A stretch of DNA of 45,021 nucleotides from Vitrella brassicaformis (taxonomy: Eukaryota > Sar > Vitrellaceae): the NCBI GenBank assembly GCA_001179505.1, contig CDMY01000458.1, forward strand, positions 6,549 to 51,569, read 5' to 3'. The position numbers were made by a program, and so were the translations under genes. Position 1 is the stretch's first letter. Each line of letters opens with the position of its first letter. Shown piece after piece: positions 29,620 through 39,579 of this stretch. The notes beneath the pieces are model-generated. The model ran no database searches. It was not told the origin of the DNA and was given only the letters and a program-made list of their open reading frames with translations.

Positions 29620-30285
29620 CCCCCCACCCACCGACCTCAGCCCACCCCACCTTCCCTTGGTTACATAGAACAATGTAGAGTTTTGACCTATCGCAGAGGT
29701 GCGTGTTGACGCGTGTGTAAGGTTTGTTTTGTGTCTGTCGGTAGCACACACACTTGCTTGGTGCCACGATGGTGGTGGTGGACACATCAAGACATATATA
29801 TATGACATCAACACAGAAACGTCTGCCAAGTTCTCGCGAACGGACATGCCGCCTCCTTGTGTGCAATTTGACCGTTTCAGCATCGAGCTGGAGATGCATC
29901 GCGCCCTTGAGAGCATGGCGCTTTGCACCCACAGGCCGATGACGTCACGGTCAAGCCACACACGAGGCGCTAGCACAACGATAGGTTCACACACCAACCA
30001 CACTCTCTTGGCAATGAGACGACGGTCATTCGCTGTCCGTCCTCCGCCTTTTCCCCATCGAAGCCGCCTCTGGCGTATTTGAACAGGGGCGACACGACTG
30101 AGGGCAAGGGATCGAACAAACAGCAGATCACCGTCATTCACCATATGTTCTTTAGTTGGTTCAACACGCTCCCCGGCAGCAACGCCCTCACGACAAATAA
30201 ATCCTGCTCCTCTTTGTCTGTCTCTTATCTCTCTGCGCGGTCATCTCATCCTTGGCATCTACTAGGCATATGCGGATCAATCACA
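29620..30285. other. Intergenic between two convergent genes
   Basis: This stretch holds the 3' ends of the proline-rich gene and of the minus-strand PI31 gene. A 271-codon minus-strand frame covers most of it, but it includes translated TG/CA repeats and no domain. AAATAAA-like words (ACAAATAAATCC at about 30194) could serve 3' end formation. Confidence 0.35.
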
Positions 30286-30361
30286 TCACCCGTACATATC
30301 CTCCTGAAACCCCGGCCCTCGGCTCGGGCGAAGATGGTCATTGTCGGGATCGATGCCCCTG

Positions 30362-30408
<47 letters not shown>

Positions 30409-31274
30409 CGTTTGTATGCACACGCCGCCACACGTGTCCCCCCTCTCACCTGCCGGGAAACGGCCCCAAGGGGTCGAATCGGATGTTGCCCCGGCCACGC
30501 CCAGCCCCCACTCCACCAGGCATCCCGCCGCCGAACATGGGGTCGCGGGGACCCACCAGATTGCCGTCAGGACCGAAATACCTGCACACACCACAGACAC
30601 CTCAGTCCGTATGCTTTGTGTGTTGGCTGCCACATGCTCAGTGACTCACCCGGGTCCGCCCATGCCGAGTGGTGGGTCTCCGAGGTCGCTGTCGGGCCGC
30701 CATGGGGGAAACCGCTCGTCGCGCAGGGGGTCGCTCATGGGGGGCGGCTGGGGAGGGGCCGCAGGATGCGATGCCGACGCAGCGGGCTTGGTCTCACCTG
30801 ACGTGGCCAACGCACACACAGAAGCGTTGGCTGCAGGCGTGTGTGTGCTAGAGGGGGTGGGGTGTAGTTTACTTGTTGCTGCTGCAGCGGGGCTGAGACG
30901 GTCAACAATGGCGCGGCGAAAGGCCGTCTCCTGCGAATGGATGGATGGATGGACGGATGACACACACGTCCGTATCATGCGCTCGGTGATGTGACGGGAC
31001 CTGGTGTGTCGTTACTTACGATTGCTTTGAGGTCCTTGAAGGCATCAACGAGCGAACCGTCGGCATCTAGATGAGCTGTCAGATCTTCACCCTTCTTGGC
31101 CAAAACCTCAGACGGTCTGAACCACATCACAGCGAACAAACAGAACGGTCACGATACCGATACCGGAGATGTCCTGTGTGTGTGCGTGCGTGTGTTACGT
31201 GATCTCATAGTTGAGCAGCGCCGATTCCTTGCCGCCACTCAGTGATTGCTCTGAACCACACACGCACACACGCA

Positions 31275-31308
<34 letters not shown>

Positions 31309-31819
31309 CGTTCAGCCACTCGTGTGTGGACGCCGTTGCTGCTCATGTGGCAGGCACATGTGACGTACCGACAGCATGAACAGACAGCGTGTTGCCGATG
31401 ACGATGGCCTTGACGACCGCCCGGCTGACGCCCTGCTTGGACGGCGGGGTGTAGTTGAAGGCGTACGCATCGCTGTTGGCATTCCACGACGGCAGCAGCA
31501 CCACCCTCACCACACTCCCGTCACCCGCCTTGCTCATGCCTAGTCACCAGAGAGACACCCAGGCAGACACACACACAGGAAGATGATCTATCACCGTTTT
31601 GTCTCTCTCCTGTTTGTGTTTGTGTTTCTCTCTTTCTGCCCGGCTGTGTCTGCCGCTGATGTGCTCATTGACTGACTCCCGGTATGGGATACCTCCAGCC
31701 TCGTCGGTGCATTCGAGCGTGTATCCGCTGTCGAGCAGACAGCCGTGCAGCGCCAACACACAGCAGTCGGTGGCTGACCGGCACCCAGCCAGCTTGGACA
31801 AGGCCTCTAGCTGACGCAT
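30286..31819 (-). CDS. PSMF1: PI31-family proteasome regulator
   Basis: Eight exons (minus strand: 31693-31819, 31369-31539, 31199-31250, 31020-31116, 30873-30930, 30650-30797, 30450-30581, 30286-30358) join in phase to 285 residues, close to the usual 270 or so for PI31. The N-terminal half matches the FP domain pattern: ALHGCLLDSGYTLEC, then VVLLPSWNANSDAYAFNYT and VVKAIVIGNTLSVHAV. The C-terminal half is Pro/Gly-rich, with the family's hallmark segments GNLVGPRDPMFGGG, IRFDPLGPFPG and DPDNDHLRPSRGPGF. PI31 binds the 20S proteasome through its C-terminal tail and the FP domain mediates dimerisation or F-box/adaptor contacts. Introns 30359-30449 and 31251-31368 hold (CA)n(GA)n tracts next to the acceptor. 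It lies divergently to a secreted-protein gene 163 bp away. Confidence 0.85.
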
Positions 31820-31982
31820 TTCTCCTTTCCTTCTCTCCTACCAATTGCGAGCTGCAAATGATTCGTCTCTCTAAGCTCGCACTTGAGAGGGAGGAGGGAA
31901 TAGGAGGGCCGGATCTTACGTTGATTACAAGCGGTTTTGCGATTCCCTGTTGAGCAGAGATACCATCACACCACCGCAGCAG
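31820..31982. promoter_or_regulatory. 163-bp bidirectional intergenic region
   Basis: This stretch separates the ATG of the PI31 gene (31819, minus) from the ATG of the triple-repeat secreted protein (31983, plus). It is pyrimidine-rich near the PI31 side (TTTCTCCTTTCCTTCTCTCC) and presumably drives both genes; no further motif is recognised. Confidence 0.35.
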
Positions 31983-33615
31983 ATGTCGTCGATGCGCTCC
32001 CTTCGTCTCGCCCTCTTTGCCCTTGTGGCAGTGTGCACCGCCGCGCCCGCAGCAGACCAGGCACACAAGGGCGGTACGGACACGCCCACACGTACACACA
32101 GCAAGTGGTGCCTTCCGCCTCCCTCTCACCCTGTGTGTGCGCACTGTGTGTGTCGTGTTGTGTGTCAGTGCCTGCGAGTGCCAAGAATGTGACGACTTTC
32201 GGCAAGAGCGGCCCGTTCGCCAAGCTGGACCCCTTCCTGCTGCGGGCCTACAAAAACTGGCAGGACCGGCCCTCACCCGGCAAAACCAGCACCACCACAA
32301 CCGCCACCAGCACCAACAACACACGTACGCCCTCACACACGAGAGGGGGGGTGCTTGGGTGCACTGTAACTCTCTCTGTCTGTCTGTCTGTCTGCCTCTC
32401 TGTGTGCCCCAGAGGCGGACACGCTGTCGTTTGTGAGGGAGACCGTGACTGTGGATGCTGTGGCGGCGGGTGAGGTGGCGGCCCTGCAGCAGTCGCTGGA
32501 GGCCGTGAGCGAGGAGGAGGTCGTCTGCTACGGCCACGTGTGCTCCGCACAGGTGGCCGTCGAGAGGGTGCCTGACCTTGCGCCAATGACGGAACTCAAA
32601 TCTGCCAGCCTCGCTATGGCCAGTGAGTCGACGCACACACACACAGAGACAGGGAGAAGGGGAGAAAGGAATCCTCTCGTGTGTGTCAGGTACAGTTGTA
32701 GACAGGCCAGTGACAACTGACGACAACAACACCAGCACCAGCACCAGCACCACCACAGCCTCAAGCAGCAACCCCAAGCCCGCCAGCAAGCTGGACGCCA
32801 CCCTACGCAGCATCTACCAGCAGCACGTCTCCAATGGCACCAACACAGGGGCCAGCTCCCTCTCCACCATCCTCCCAGAGGCCGCCATGCTCTCCAACGA
32901 TACCGTCACCGTCGACGCCGTCGCAGCCGAGAGGGACAACGCCACGGCACTCAAGACCGACCTCGAGGCTCTCACCGGCCAAGAGGTGTCATGCTACCAG
33001 CACATGTGCTCGGCCAGGGTGCCCGTAGGCGCGATAATGGAGCTTGAGGACATGGAAAGCCTCGCCTTCGCCCGAGCGGCCATGGCCACCACACACCCAA
33101 ACCCAAACCAGCCAGTGGGTGTGGGCGGCATCGGACGGGACCTGTACACCTCGGCTGCTGCGTCACCTGAGGCAGATGCAGCAGCAGCAGCTGAGAAACC
33201 TGAGTCGAAGCTGGACGGCACGCTGCAGCGGCTGGCGAGCGACTGGAAGGGAGACAGAGAGGGAGAGGGAGAGGGGGCGACGGTGCTGGGAGCCACGGTG
33301 AGAGACGGCCACGTGACTATCGACGCAGTGGCTGCGTCTGAAGCCGAGGCGGCCGATCTGAAGACCAGCCTGGAGGGGCTGACCAGCCACTCGGTCGTGT
33401 GTGTGAGCAAGATCTGCAGCACCAACATCCCTCTGAGCGCGCTGGCGGGTTTGGAGGAGGTCGAGAGCCTCGAGTATGCTCGACCGAGCAAGATGGTGCT
33501 GCGTGGGTCGTCCCAGGACATCATGGGGGCGCGCGGGTCGCAGGGCATGCAGGGGGCGATGGCGGCTCGGGCGGCGGCTAGGATGAAGAGCCACAACAGC
33601 CTCAGGGCACCCTGA
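31983..33615 (+). CDS. Secreted protein with three tandem VTVDAVAA repeats
   Basis: Exons 31983-32073, 32169-32324, 32413-32622 and 32690-33615 join in phase to 460 residues. A signal peptide (SLRLALFALVAVCTAAPA) starts the protein. Three copies of a roughly 60-residue unit follow, beginning near residues 94, 225 and 361: VTVDAVAAGEVAALQQSLEA, VTVDAVAAERDNATALKTDL and VTIDAVAASEAEAADLKTSL. Each continues with a paired cysteine motif (CYGHVC, CYQHMC, CVSKIC) and ends LxSxxLAMA- or ESLxYARP-like. A short helix with KLD (AKLDPFL, SKLDATL, SKLDGTL) precedes each unit, so the whole repeat is about 130 residues. Thr/Ser-rich linkers look disordered or glycosylated. The unit is reminiscent of small domains that precede some secreted bacterial subtilases, but no protease is present here. 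Function unknown. Confidence 0.7.
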
Positions 33616-35168
33616 TGGCAGACAGGCTGGCTGGCCGGCAGCCGTAGATTGATCAACGGATAGCCATCTGGATGGATGGATGGACAGATCCGTAGCGTAG
33701 ATAGTCAGTCTTTTTTCGGTGCGGTGTGGGTGTGTCGTGGATAGCCAGGCAGCTAGATGTCTAGATTTGTGGAGCCTTTACGCGAGGCAGACCCGCACAA
33801 TGACACGGCAGATTGACAGATTGACAGATGAACACNNNNNNNNNNNNNNNNNNNNNNNNNNNNNNNNNNNNNNNNNNNNNNNNNNNNNNNNNNNNNNNNN
33901 NNNNNNNNNNNNNNNNNNNNNNNNNNNNNNNNNNNNNNNNNNNNNNNNNNNNNNNNNNNNNNNNNNNNNNNNNNNNNNNNNNNNNNNNNNNNNNNNNNNN
34001 NNNNNNNNNNNNNNNNNNNNNNNNNNNNNNNNNNNNNNNNNNNNNNNNNNNNNNNNNNNNNNNNNNNNNNNNNNNNNNNNNNNNNNNNNNNNNNNNNNNN
34101 NNNNNNNNNNNNNNNNNNNNNNNNNNNNNNNNNNNGCGGGGGGGGGGGCTGGGGATGAGCAGAGAGGCTTGGGCGGGTGAGTGAGTGTGAGTGGTACTGT
34201 AGCCTATAGATTTGTGTCGATAGATACAATGTTGTCTATTCTATGCCGAGAGAGACACACCTGTGTGTGTGTGTGTGTGTGTGGGTGTGTGTGGGTGTAC
34301 GTCTATCTTATCTAATACATGTGTGTCGTCTGTTGATCCATCCATCCATCCATCTCAATGCAGGTGTGTGTGTGCGTGTGCGAGCGCATCAGAGAGAGAG
34401 AGAGAGTATGCGTCAGTCATTAATGTCAGCCACGAGACAGTAATTCACCGGGAGGGAGGGAGAAGGAGAGAGATGCTGTCGATATGATGTATGATGTTCT
34501 AGGGGGAGGGGTGGGGGGGCGTTTTGGTCAAGGTCAGTCAGGCAGCCAAGCAAGCCACCAAGTTGGCACGTCCATCGGTGTTGGTGTGTGCCTTGTGTAC
34601 GTCAGTCACGTCATGCAGCAAGTACAGTACGGTAGAGGCAGGCAGGGCAGGCAATGCAGTACACACAACTCCTTTTTCCTTTCTCTCGCAGCGTCCAGCC
34701 ATCCATCCATGGGACGCTAGAATGGGTATTTGTTGAGACGGACGTGCAATGGGTGGGTGTGGGTACCTGTCACACACACTCACTACTACTCACTCACACA
34801 CACACTGCATGTCGCCACCCATGCACACCACTCACTCGGAAGAACTGGGAGGGAGGGAGAATTCCCTCTGCCTGCTACTGACTGACTGCACGGTATGATT
34901 GATGATGGTGCGATGCATGACAAGAGCTGATGGATTGTATACGAGATTTATTTAACACACACAGTTCACAACCCATACAAGCTCTACCTACGCATGTATG
35001 TGTCTGTCAACCAACGATTAATCGTTTCCTCACACCCCTCAAGCCATTCACCGCAAACACACCACACACACATCAGGTGTGCACACACAGGCAGGCCTTT
35101 GAGCCCACTACTACGTACGTATCCGCCCCTGCCCACGGTCCCCCACCGCCCCCCTCGCCATGCCATCA
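33616..35168. other. Simple-repeat-rich intergenic stretch including a gap
   Basis: It contains GATGGATGGATGG, a TGTGTG run at 34262-34300, CATCCATCCATCC at 34337-34352 and GAGAGAGAGA at 34391-34405. 34480-34920 is a mosaic of such runs. No frame has protein-like composition. The 3' UTRs of the two flanking convergent genes fall here. Confidence 0.45.
33836..34135. other. Assembly gap (300 N)
   Basis: Exactly 300 N, followed by a G-run (GCGGGGGGGGGGGG). The G-run is a likely reason for the break. Confidence 0.95.
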
Positions 35169-35932
35169 TCAATCATCCTCCTGGCCTTCGTCAGCCCACG
35201 ACGGTGTGTGCGCCGCAGTGCTGCCCGCCGTGGCCGGCTGGGTGGTCACTGCAGGCGACATGCGTGGCCAAGGCGACGGACCCGCACCACCCCCACCCCC
35301 ACCAACCTGGGTACAAGAGAGAGGGGACGTGCCCTGAGTGCCTTCATGTGTGTGTGTGTGTGAACTGACCAGTTTGGTCGGTGACATCATCATGTTCATG
35401 TCTTGGATGTCTTGTGTCTGTTCGAGGAGCATGGCCTTGACCTCGGGCAGCTTGCCGGCTTCTCTGCGGAAGCAGTCGAAGCACCGGGGGGCGGCAGACA
35501 GCTCAATCAGCTGGCGATGGTCGAAACGCTCGGGGCCTGCCACACACACACAGAGAGAGAGAGTGGAGGGCAGAGAGAGACATTTGTGTGTGTGGGGAAG
35601 GAAGGTTGCAGACAGACATACAAGCCAGGTTAGTGAAGGGGTCGGCGGGATCCATAACGAGCGGCCGCTGGGCCAGCAGCGGACCCCAGATGTCACCGTA
35701 CTGCACTCAACACAGTATGGGATGAGTGTGTCTCTCCCTCCCTCTCTCCATCTCCCCCTCCCTCACTCACCTCGTAGGCGGCGAGCTTCGCACTCTCCGG
35801 CAACTGCTGCTGCTGCTCCTTCTGGTGTGCAGTATCAGTGTCGTTGTCAGCCCCCCATGTGAGGTTGAGTGACGCGAAACCTCGACACACCTCAAACACT
35901 CCTGCCACCACACACAACAGACTCCCCTGCAA

Positions 35933-35965
<33 letters not shown>

Positions 35966-36023
35966 TGAAGAGAGAGAGTAGACTCGCTGCTTTGTGGCCT
36001 TTTTCGTGCGGATTGCCTGCTGC

Positions 36024-36061
<38 letters not shown>

Positions 36062-38906
36062 GTGGTGCCGTAGTTGGTGTGCCGCATGTATGCCGAGCAG
36101 CTCCAGCAGGTAGTCCGACGGAGTGGTGAGCGCACTCGACCACGGCTGCCGCGACGACCACAGATGCACCAGACGCATCGCCTCCTTCACCTGCACACAC
36201 ACACACACACGTGGGTGTGGGGGGCATGGGGGCTTTGGGCGGAGGGGATGGGGGGCCGGTACATATTTGTTTTGCTGTGCGACGATCTGTGTGGCGTGTT
36301 TGGCGGATGCTGGGGTGAGGTAGTGCCTGAGGTGCTGGGGGGTGTCCCGCACACACGACCACAGCGAGGAGGGCGTCGCATACACGGGGCTCAGCTGAAT
36401 CCTGCACACCACACCACCACGCAACTTTGCTTCTCCCTCCCTCCCTCTCTAGGCCCTTTCCGACCTTATGTGCAGCGGTCCGGCCTTGTCGATCATGTCC
36501 CTCTCCTCGTCGCCCAGCCCGTCGACATCTCTGCGGACGGGCTTCTCCGGCACCATCTCGAGGCACACACCACTCCCGTCGCCGCCCACACAGAAGTTGC
36601 CCGCCTGGTGGGAGGCCAGGTGCACCTGCAAGATGGCCTGCAGTGTCTCGAGGATCGACGGCAGCCTGACAGACAGAGAGAGGGGGAGAGAGGGAGAGGG
36701 AGAGGGAGGGGTGGGTTTAGGGTGTGTGGGCGAATGTGATGGGGCTTGGCTGTACCGAACCGACCATTTGTGGTGGTCTTTGTGCGGCAGCTGCTTGACC
36801 ATGAGGACGATGAGGGCGTCGGCCTTCTCCAACGTCACCAGACCCTTGCCCACACCCCCACCTGTGTGTGTGTGTGTGTAGAGTGTAACCACCACCAAGA
36901 CACAGACAGTGCTGTCTCCCGTGTGCTCTGTGTGTGTGTGTATGTGTGTGTGTGTGTGTATGTGTGTGGAAGGGGTGGCTAGCGCACCTCTGACGACTTC
37001 TGTGACGGCGAGAAACGACTGCGTGGCGAGGATCTCGCAGAGAGCCGACACACTCGACTGCACACTGCACACATGGACAGATAGAGACAGAGGCAGCAAA
37101 AGAAAACAGTGCTGTAGTGGATGTGTGTGTGTGAGTGTGTGTGTGTGTGTGTATACGTCTTATAGTGCGCCTTTGACGCATATTTGTCGTGGATATCGTG
37201 GAGAATGTCGTCGGTCAGCTCCAGCGAATACATACGCTGCAGCAGCTGCCTGTGCACACACACACACACACACACATATATACAGAGAGAGAGACACAGA
37301 CACTCACCTTTTCATAGCGCCGGGGGACGGCTTCGTCTCACCCACACCGCCACCAGCACCAGCAGCAGGGGCAGGCAGCCTGCACAAGCAAAGCAAAGCA
37401 AGGCCACCATATCACATCTATGGCGGTGTGTTGATGTCGATGTGTGTGTGTGGGTCACTCACTTGGTGGTGTCGTCTGTATCTTTCCCGTCCCCCTCCCC
37501 GTCCCCCTTGTTAGTGCGAGTATCACTGTCCGTGTGGGCGTGTGTGTTGGCGTCAGAACGGACTGGCCTCTGGTGCAGTGCCACCATGCTGACACATAGA
37601 GAAGCTCAATTATCGGCTGTGTGTGAGGTGAGATGTGAGGGGGTGTGGTGAAATATACCCGTTCCCGATGAGTCTGAAGGTCTGTGGGTGTCGCTTGAAG
37701 AGCACTGACGGCCGCACACCCACAATGGCTGCACGCGCGACACACACATACATACACACACACACACATAGACACGATGGCTGCACCTTGGACACGTACC
37801 ACTGACGGGGGTCTTGTGTTTCCTTCTGAAGGTGTCGCAGAGGGCGGACACCTGCACACCATTACTCGCCCCTGCAAACACCAACACACACACGTATGCC
37901 CCGTGTGTGTGTGTGTGTACCGTGTTGCTCCTCGATCAGTTTGGCCAGCTCCTTGACGACGGCCGGCTCATCCTCAGGCACACTGCGATCAGGCCTCTCA
38001 CCACCACCACCACCACCGCCACCACCACCGCCACCACCACCGCCACCACCACCGCCACCACCGCCACCATCAGCAGCAAACTTGCCGTCTGCACACACAC
38101 CATACCGATGCCCCCAACACATACACACACACACACACACGGACGCGCCCGCCCACCGGTGTGTATGTGTCTGTGCAGTGACGCCATCGGGGGCTCAGCG
38201 TCGCCCCTGAACTGAAACAGCTGAGGGTTCTCACACAAGTAGGCCGCCGTCGGTGTCCCCAACACACTCGACAAACTGACACACACACACACACACACAC
38301 AATCAGCGGGGGATTTGGCGTGAGAGAGGCGTGTGTGCGCACCTGCAATGGTGCTCCAGCTCGAAGCGTCGTTCGAGGTCTGCAACGGACATCGCCCCCT
38401 CCGCACCGCTCAATATCACCTGCCCCACACACATCCATCCATCCATCCATCCATGGCTCCGGCACACACACGCACGATTGGGTGTACTGTACTCCTGGAC
38501 TGACCTGGACGGCCTTGAGCACGTCGCCATGCTCCCACTGATACTCACCATGCCCACTCCCACTCTCACTCTGATGATTACGATCGCCCTCTCCCTCTCC
38601 CTCGTCGCCCCCACCACCCTCCTGCAAGTCGCCGTACCCCGGCGGCGGACACTCGTCGTCCACACCCACCCCCACACCCATGCCACACACCCCCATGCCC
38701 CAGTTCATAGTGGTGCTGCCATGGTGGCCACTGTGGCTGCTGCTGTAGGGGGCGAGGTAGGCCTCGGGAGTGTAGGCGTACGGCTGCTGCTGCTGCTGCT
38801 GGTGGTAGCTGCACTGGTAGTGGTCATCCTGCTGCAGGTGGTGGCTGTAGTGGTGCATGGCTGGGTGTGGGTGTGGGTAAGGGGTGGGCGGGGGGAGTGG
38901 GGGCAT
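35169..38906 (-). CDS. Winged-helix (OST-HTH/LOTUS-like) protein with degenerate nucleotidyltransferase/DZF-like domain
   Basis: Eighteen exons (minus strand; first 38505-38906, last 35169-35306) join with every phase agreeing, to 819 residues. Residues 1-134: His/Gln/Gly-rich. About 130-198: a helix-turn-helix-wing unit (AVQVILSGAEGAMSVADLER, then LGTPTAAYLCENPQLFQFRG). A poly-Gly run follows. About 235-303: a second such unit (VVKELAKLIEEQ, GVQVSALCDTFRRKHKTPV, VLFKRHPQTFRLIGNG). From about 369 to 719 the pattern follows the nucleotidyltransferase fold of the OAS/NF45 group: VVRGGGVGKGL, EKADALIVLMVKQLP, LPSILETLQAIL, EAMRLVHLWSS, TTPSDYLLELLGIHAA, a Gln run, then RPLVMDPADPFTNLA. The metal-binding DxD pair is only partly present (ADAL), and I see no third acidic residue, so it is probably not catalytic, like DZF domains. 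The tail is Gly/Pro-rich. A likely role is RNA binding or mRNP assembly (inference). Confidence 0.7.
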
Positions 38907-39013
38907 GTTCTGCGCCTCTGGGCACCTGACCAACCATCGGACACGGCACACACACACATCTTTGCGTTGCGTGTGTGTAGTGATGTGTTGTGTCTGTTGG
39001 GCTAGCTAGGTAG

Positions 39014-39503
39014 CTACAGGGAAATGATGAAGGAGGCGCCCCCTCCGACGGTTCTGGCAACGTTCTGCACGTCAAATATATCGGGCCGCGCCTCGAGCAC
39101 CTCCATGAGGGTCATGGGGTTGCGGGGGTAGGCCTCCTTTAGCGACAGCATCAAACTCCGACCATAGTGCGCCGAATAACTGCAACACCACACCATCATC
39201 CACCAGAATGGATGGATGGATGTGTGTGTGTGCAGGGCAGGGCACCGACCTTGCGGCGAGTTGTTCGATGGCGAGTGGCTGCGGCCTCAGCAGATCCACC
39301 AGCTGGTTTGTCAGAGAGACCGCATCCGGGCTGAGGTGGGCCGCCATCCGCAGAGCCACCATGTCAAACGGGACGCCGCTGGCCGACACAGCCTGCAGGC
39401 AGCAACACAGACAGCACACGCTCAACGACACAGACAGATACCTGTGCACCACCATGTGTTTGTTGCCACTACCATCGCAAGGCGATTCCGGTGTTGTAAA
39501 CAC
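39014..39503 (-). CDS. Small protein of about 118 residues, unknown function
   Basis: Exons (minus strand) 39442-39503, 39250-39378 and 39014-39179 join in phase. The protein reads as short helices: PFDMVALRMAAHLSPDAV, LTNQLVDLLRPQPLAIEQLA, GRSLMLSLKEAYPRNPMTLM and FDVQNVARTVGGGASFIISL. No signal peptide, membrane segment or recognised domain. It lies head to head with the transporter-like gene (76 bp between start codons) and just upstream of the winged-helix gene on the same strand. It could be an independent small gene or a misjoined 5' part of something larger; the stop codon at 39014 argues for independence. Confidence 0.5.
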
Positions 39504-39579
39504 AACGGAAAGCGACCAGCGTTCTGATCTCTGAGTCTTACCCGTGTATCAAGACCATCCATTCACGCAGGGAAGAAAA
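39504..39579. promoter_or_regulatory. 76-bp head-to-head intergenic segment
   Basis: This segment lies between the start codons of the small minus-strand gene (39503) and the plus-strand transporter-like gene (39580). The sequence includes AACACAACGGAAAGCGACCAG; no standard promoter motif is recognised. Confidence 0.3.

Noticed and set aside
29329-30144. 271-codon minus-strand frame
   Set aside because: It includes translated TG repeats and the antisense of the last proline-rich-gene exons. No domain or splice structure.
36018-36060. CAG/CAA-type run as an independent repeat locus
   Set aside because: It encodes the Gln run of the winged-helix/nucleotidyltransferase-like protein, in frame.
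38000-38070. ACC/GCC array taken as a possible CRISPR-like or regulatory repeat
   Set aside because: It is a trinucleotide run encoding poly-Gly inside a phase-consistent minus-strand exon; there are no spacers.
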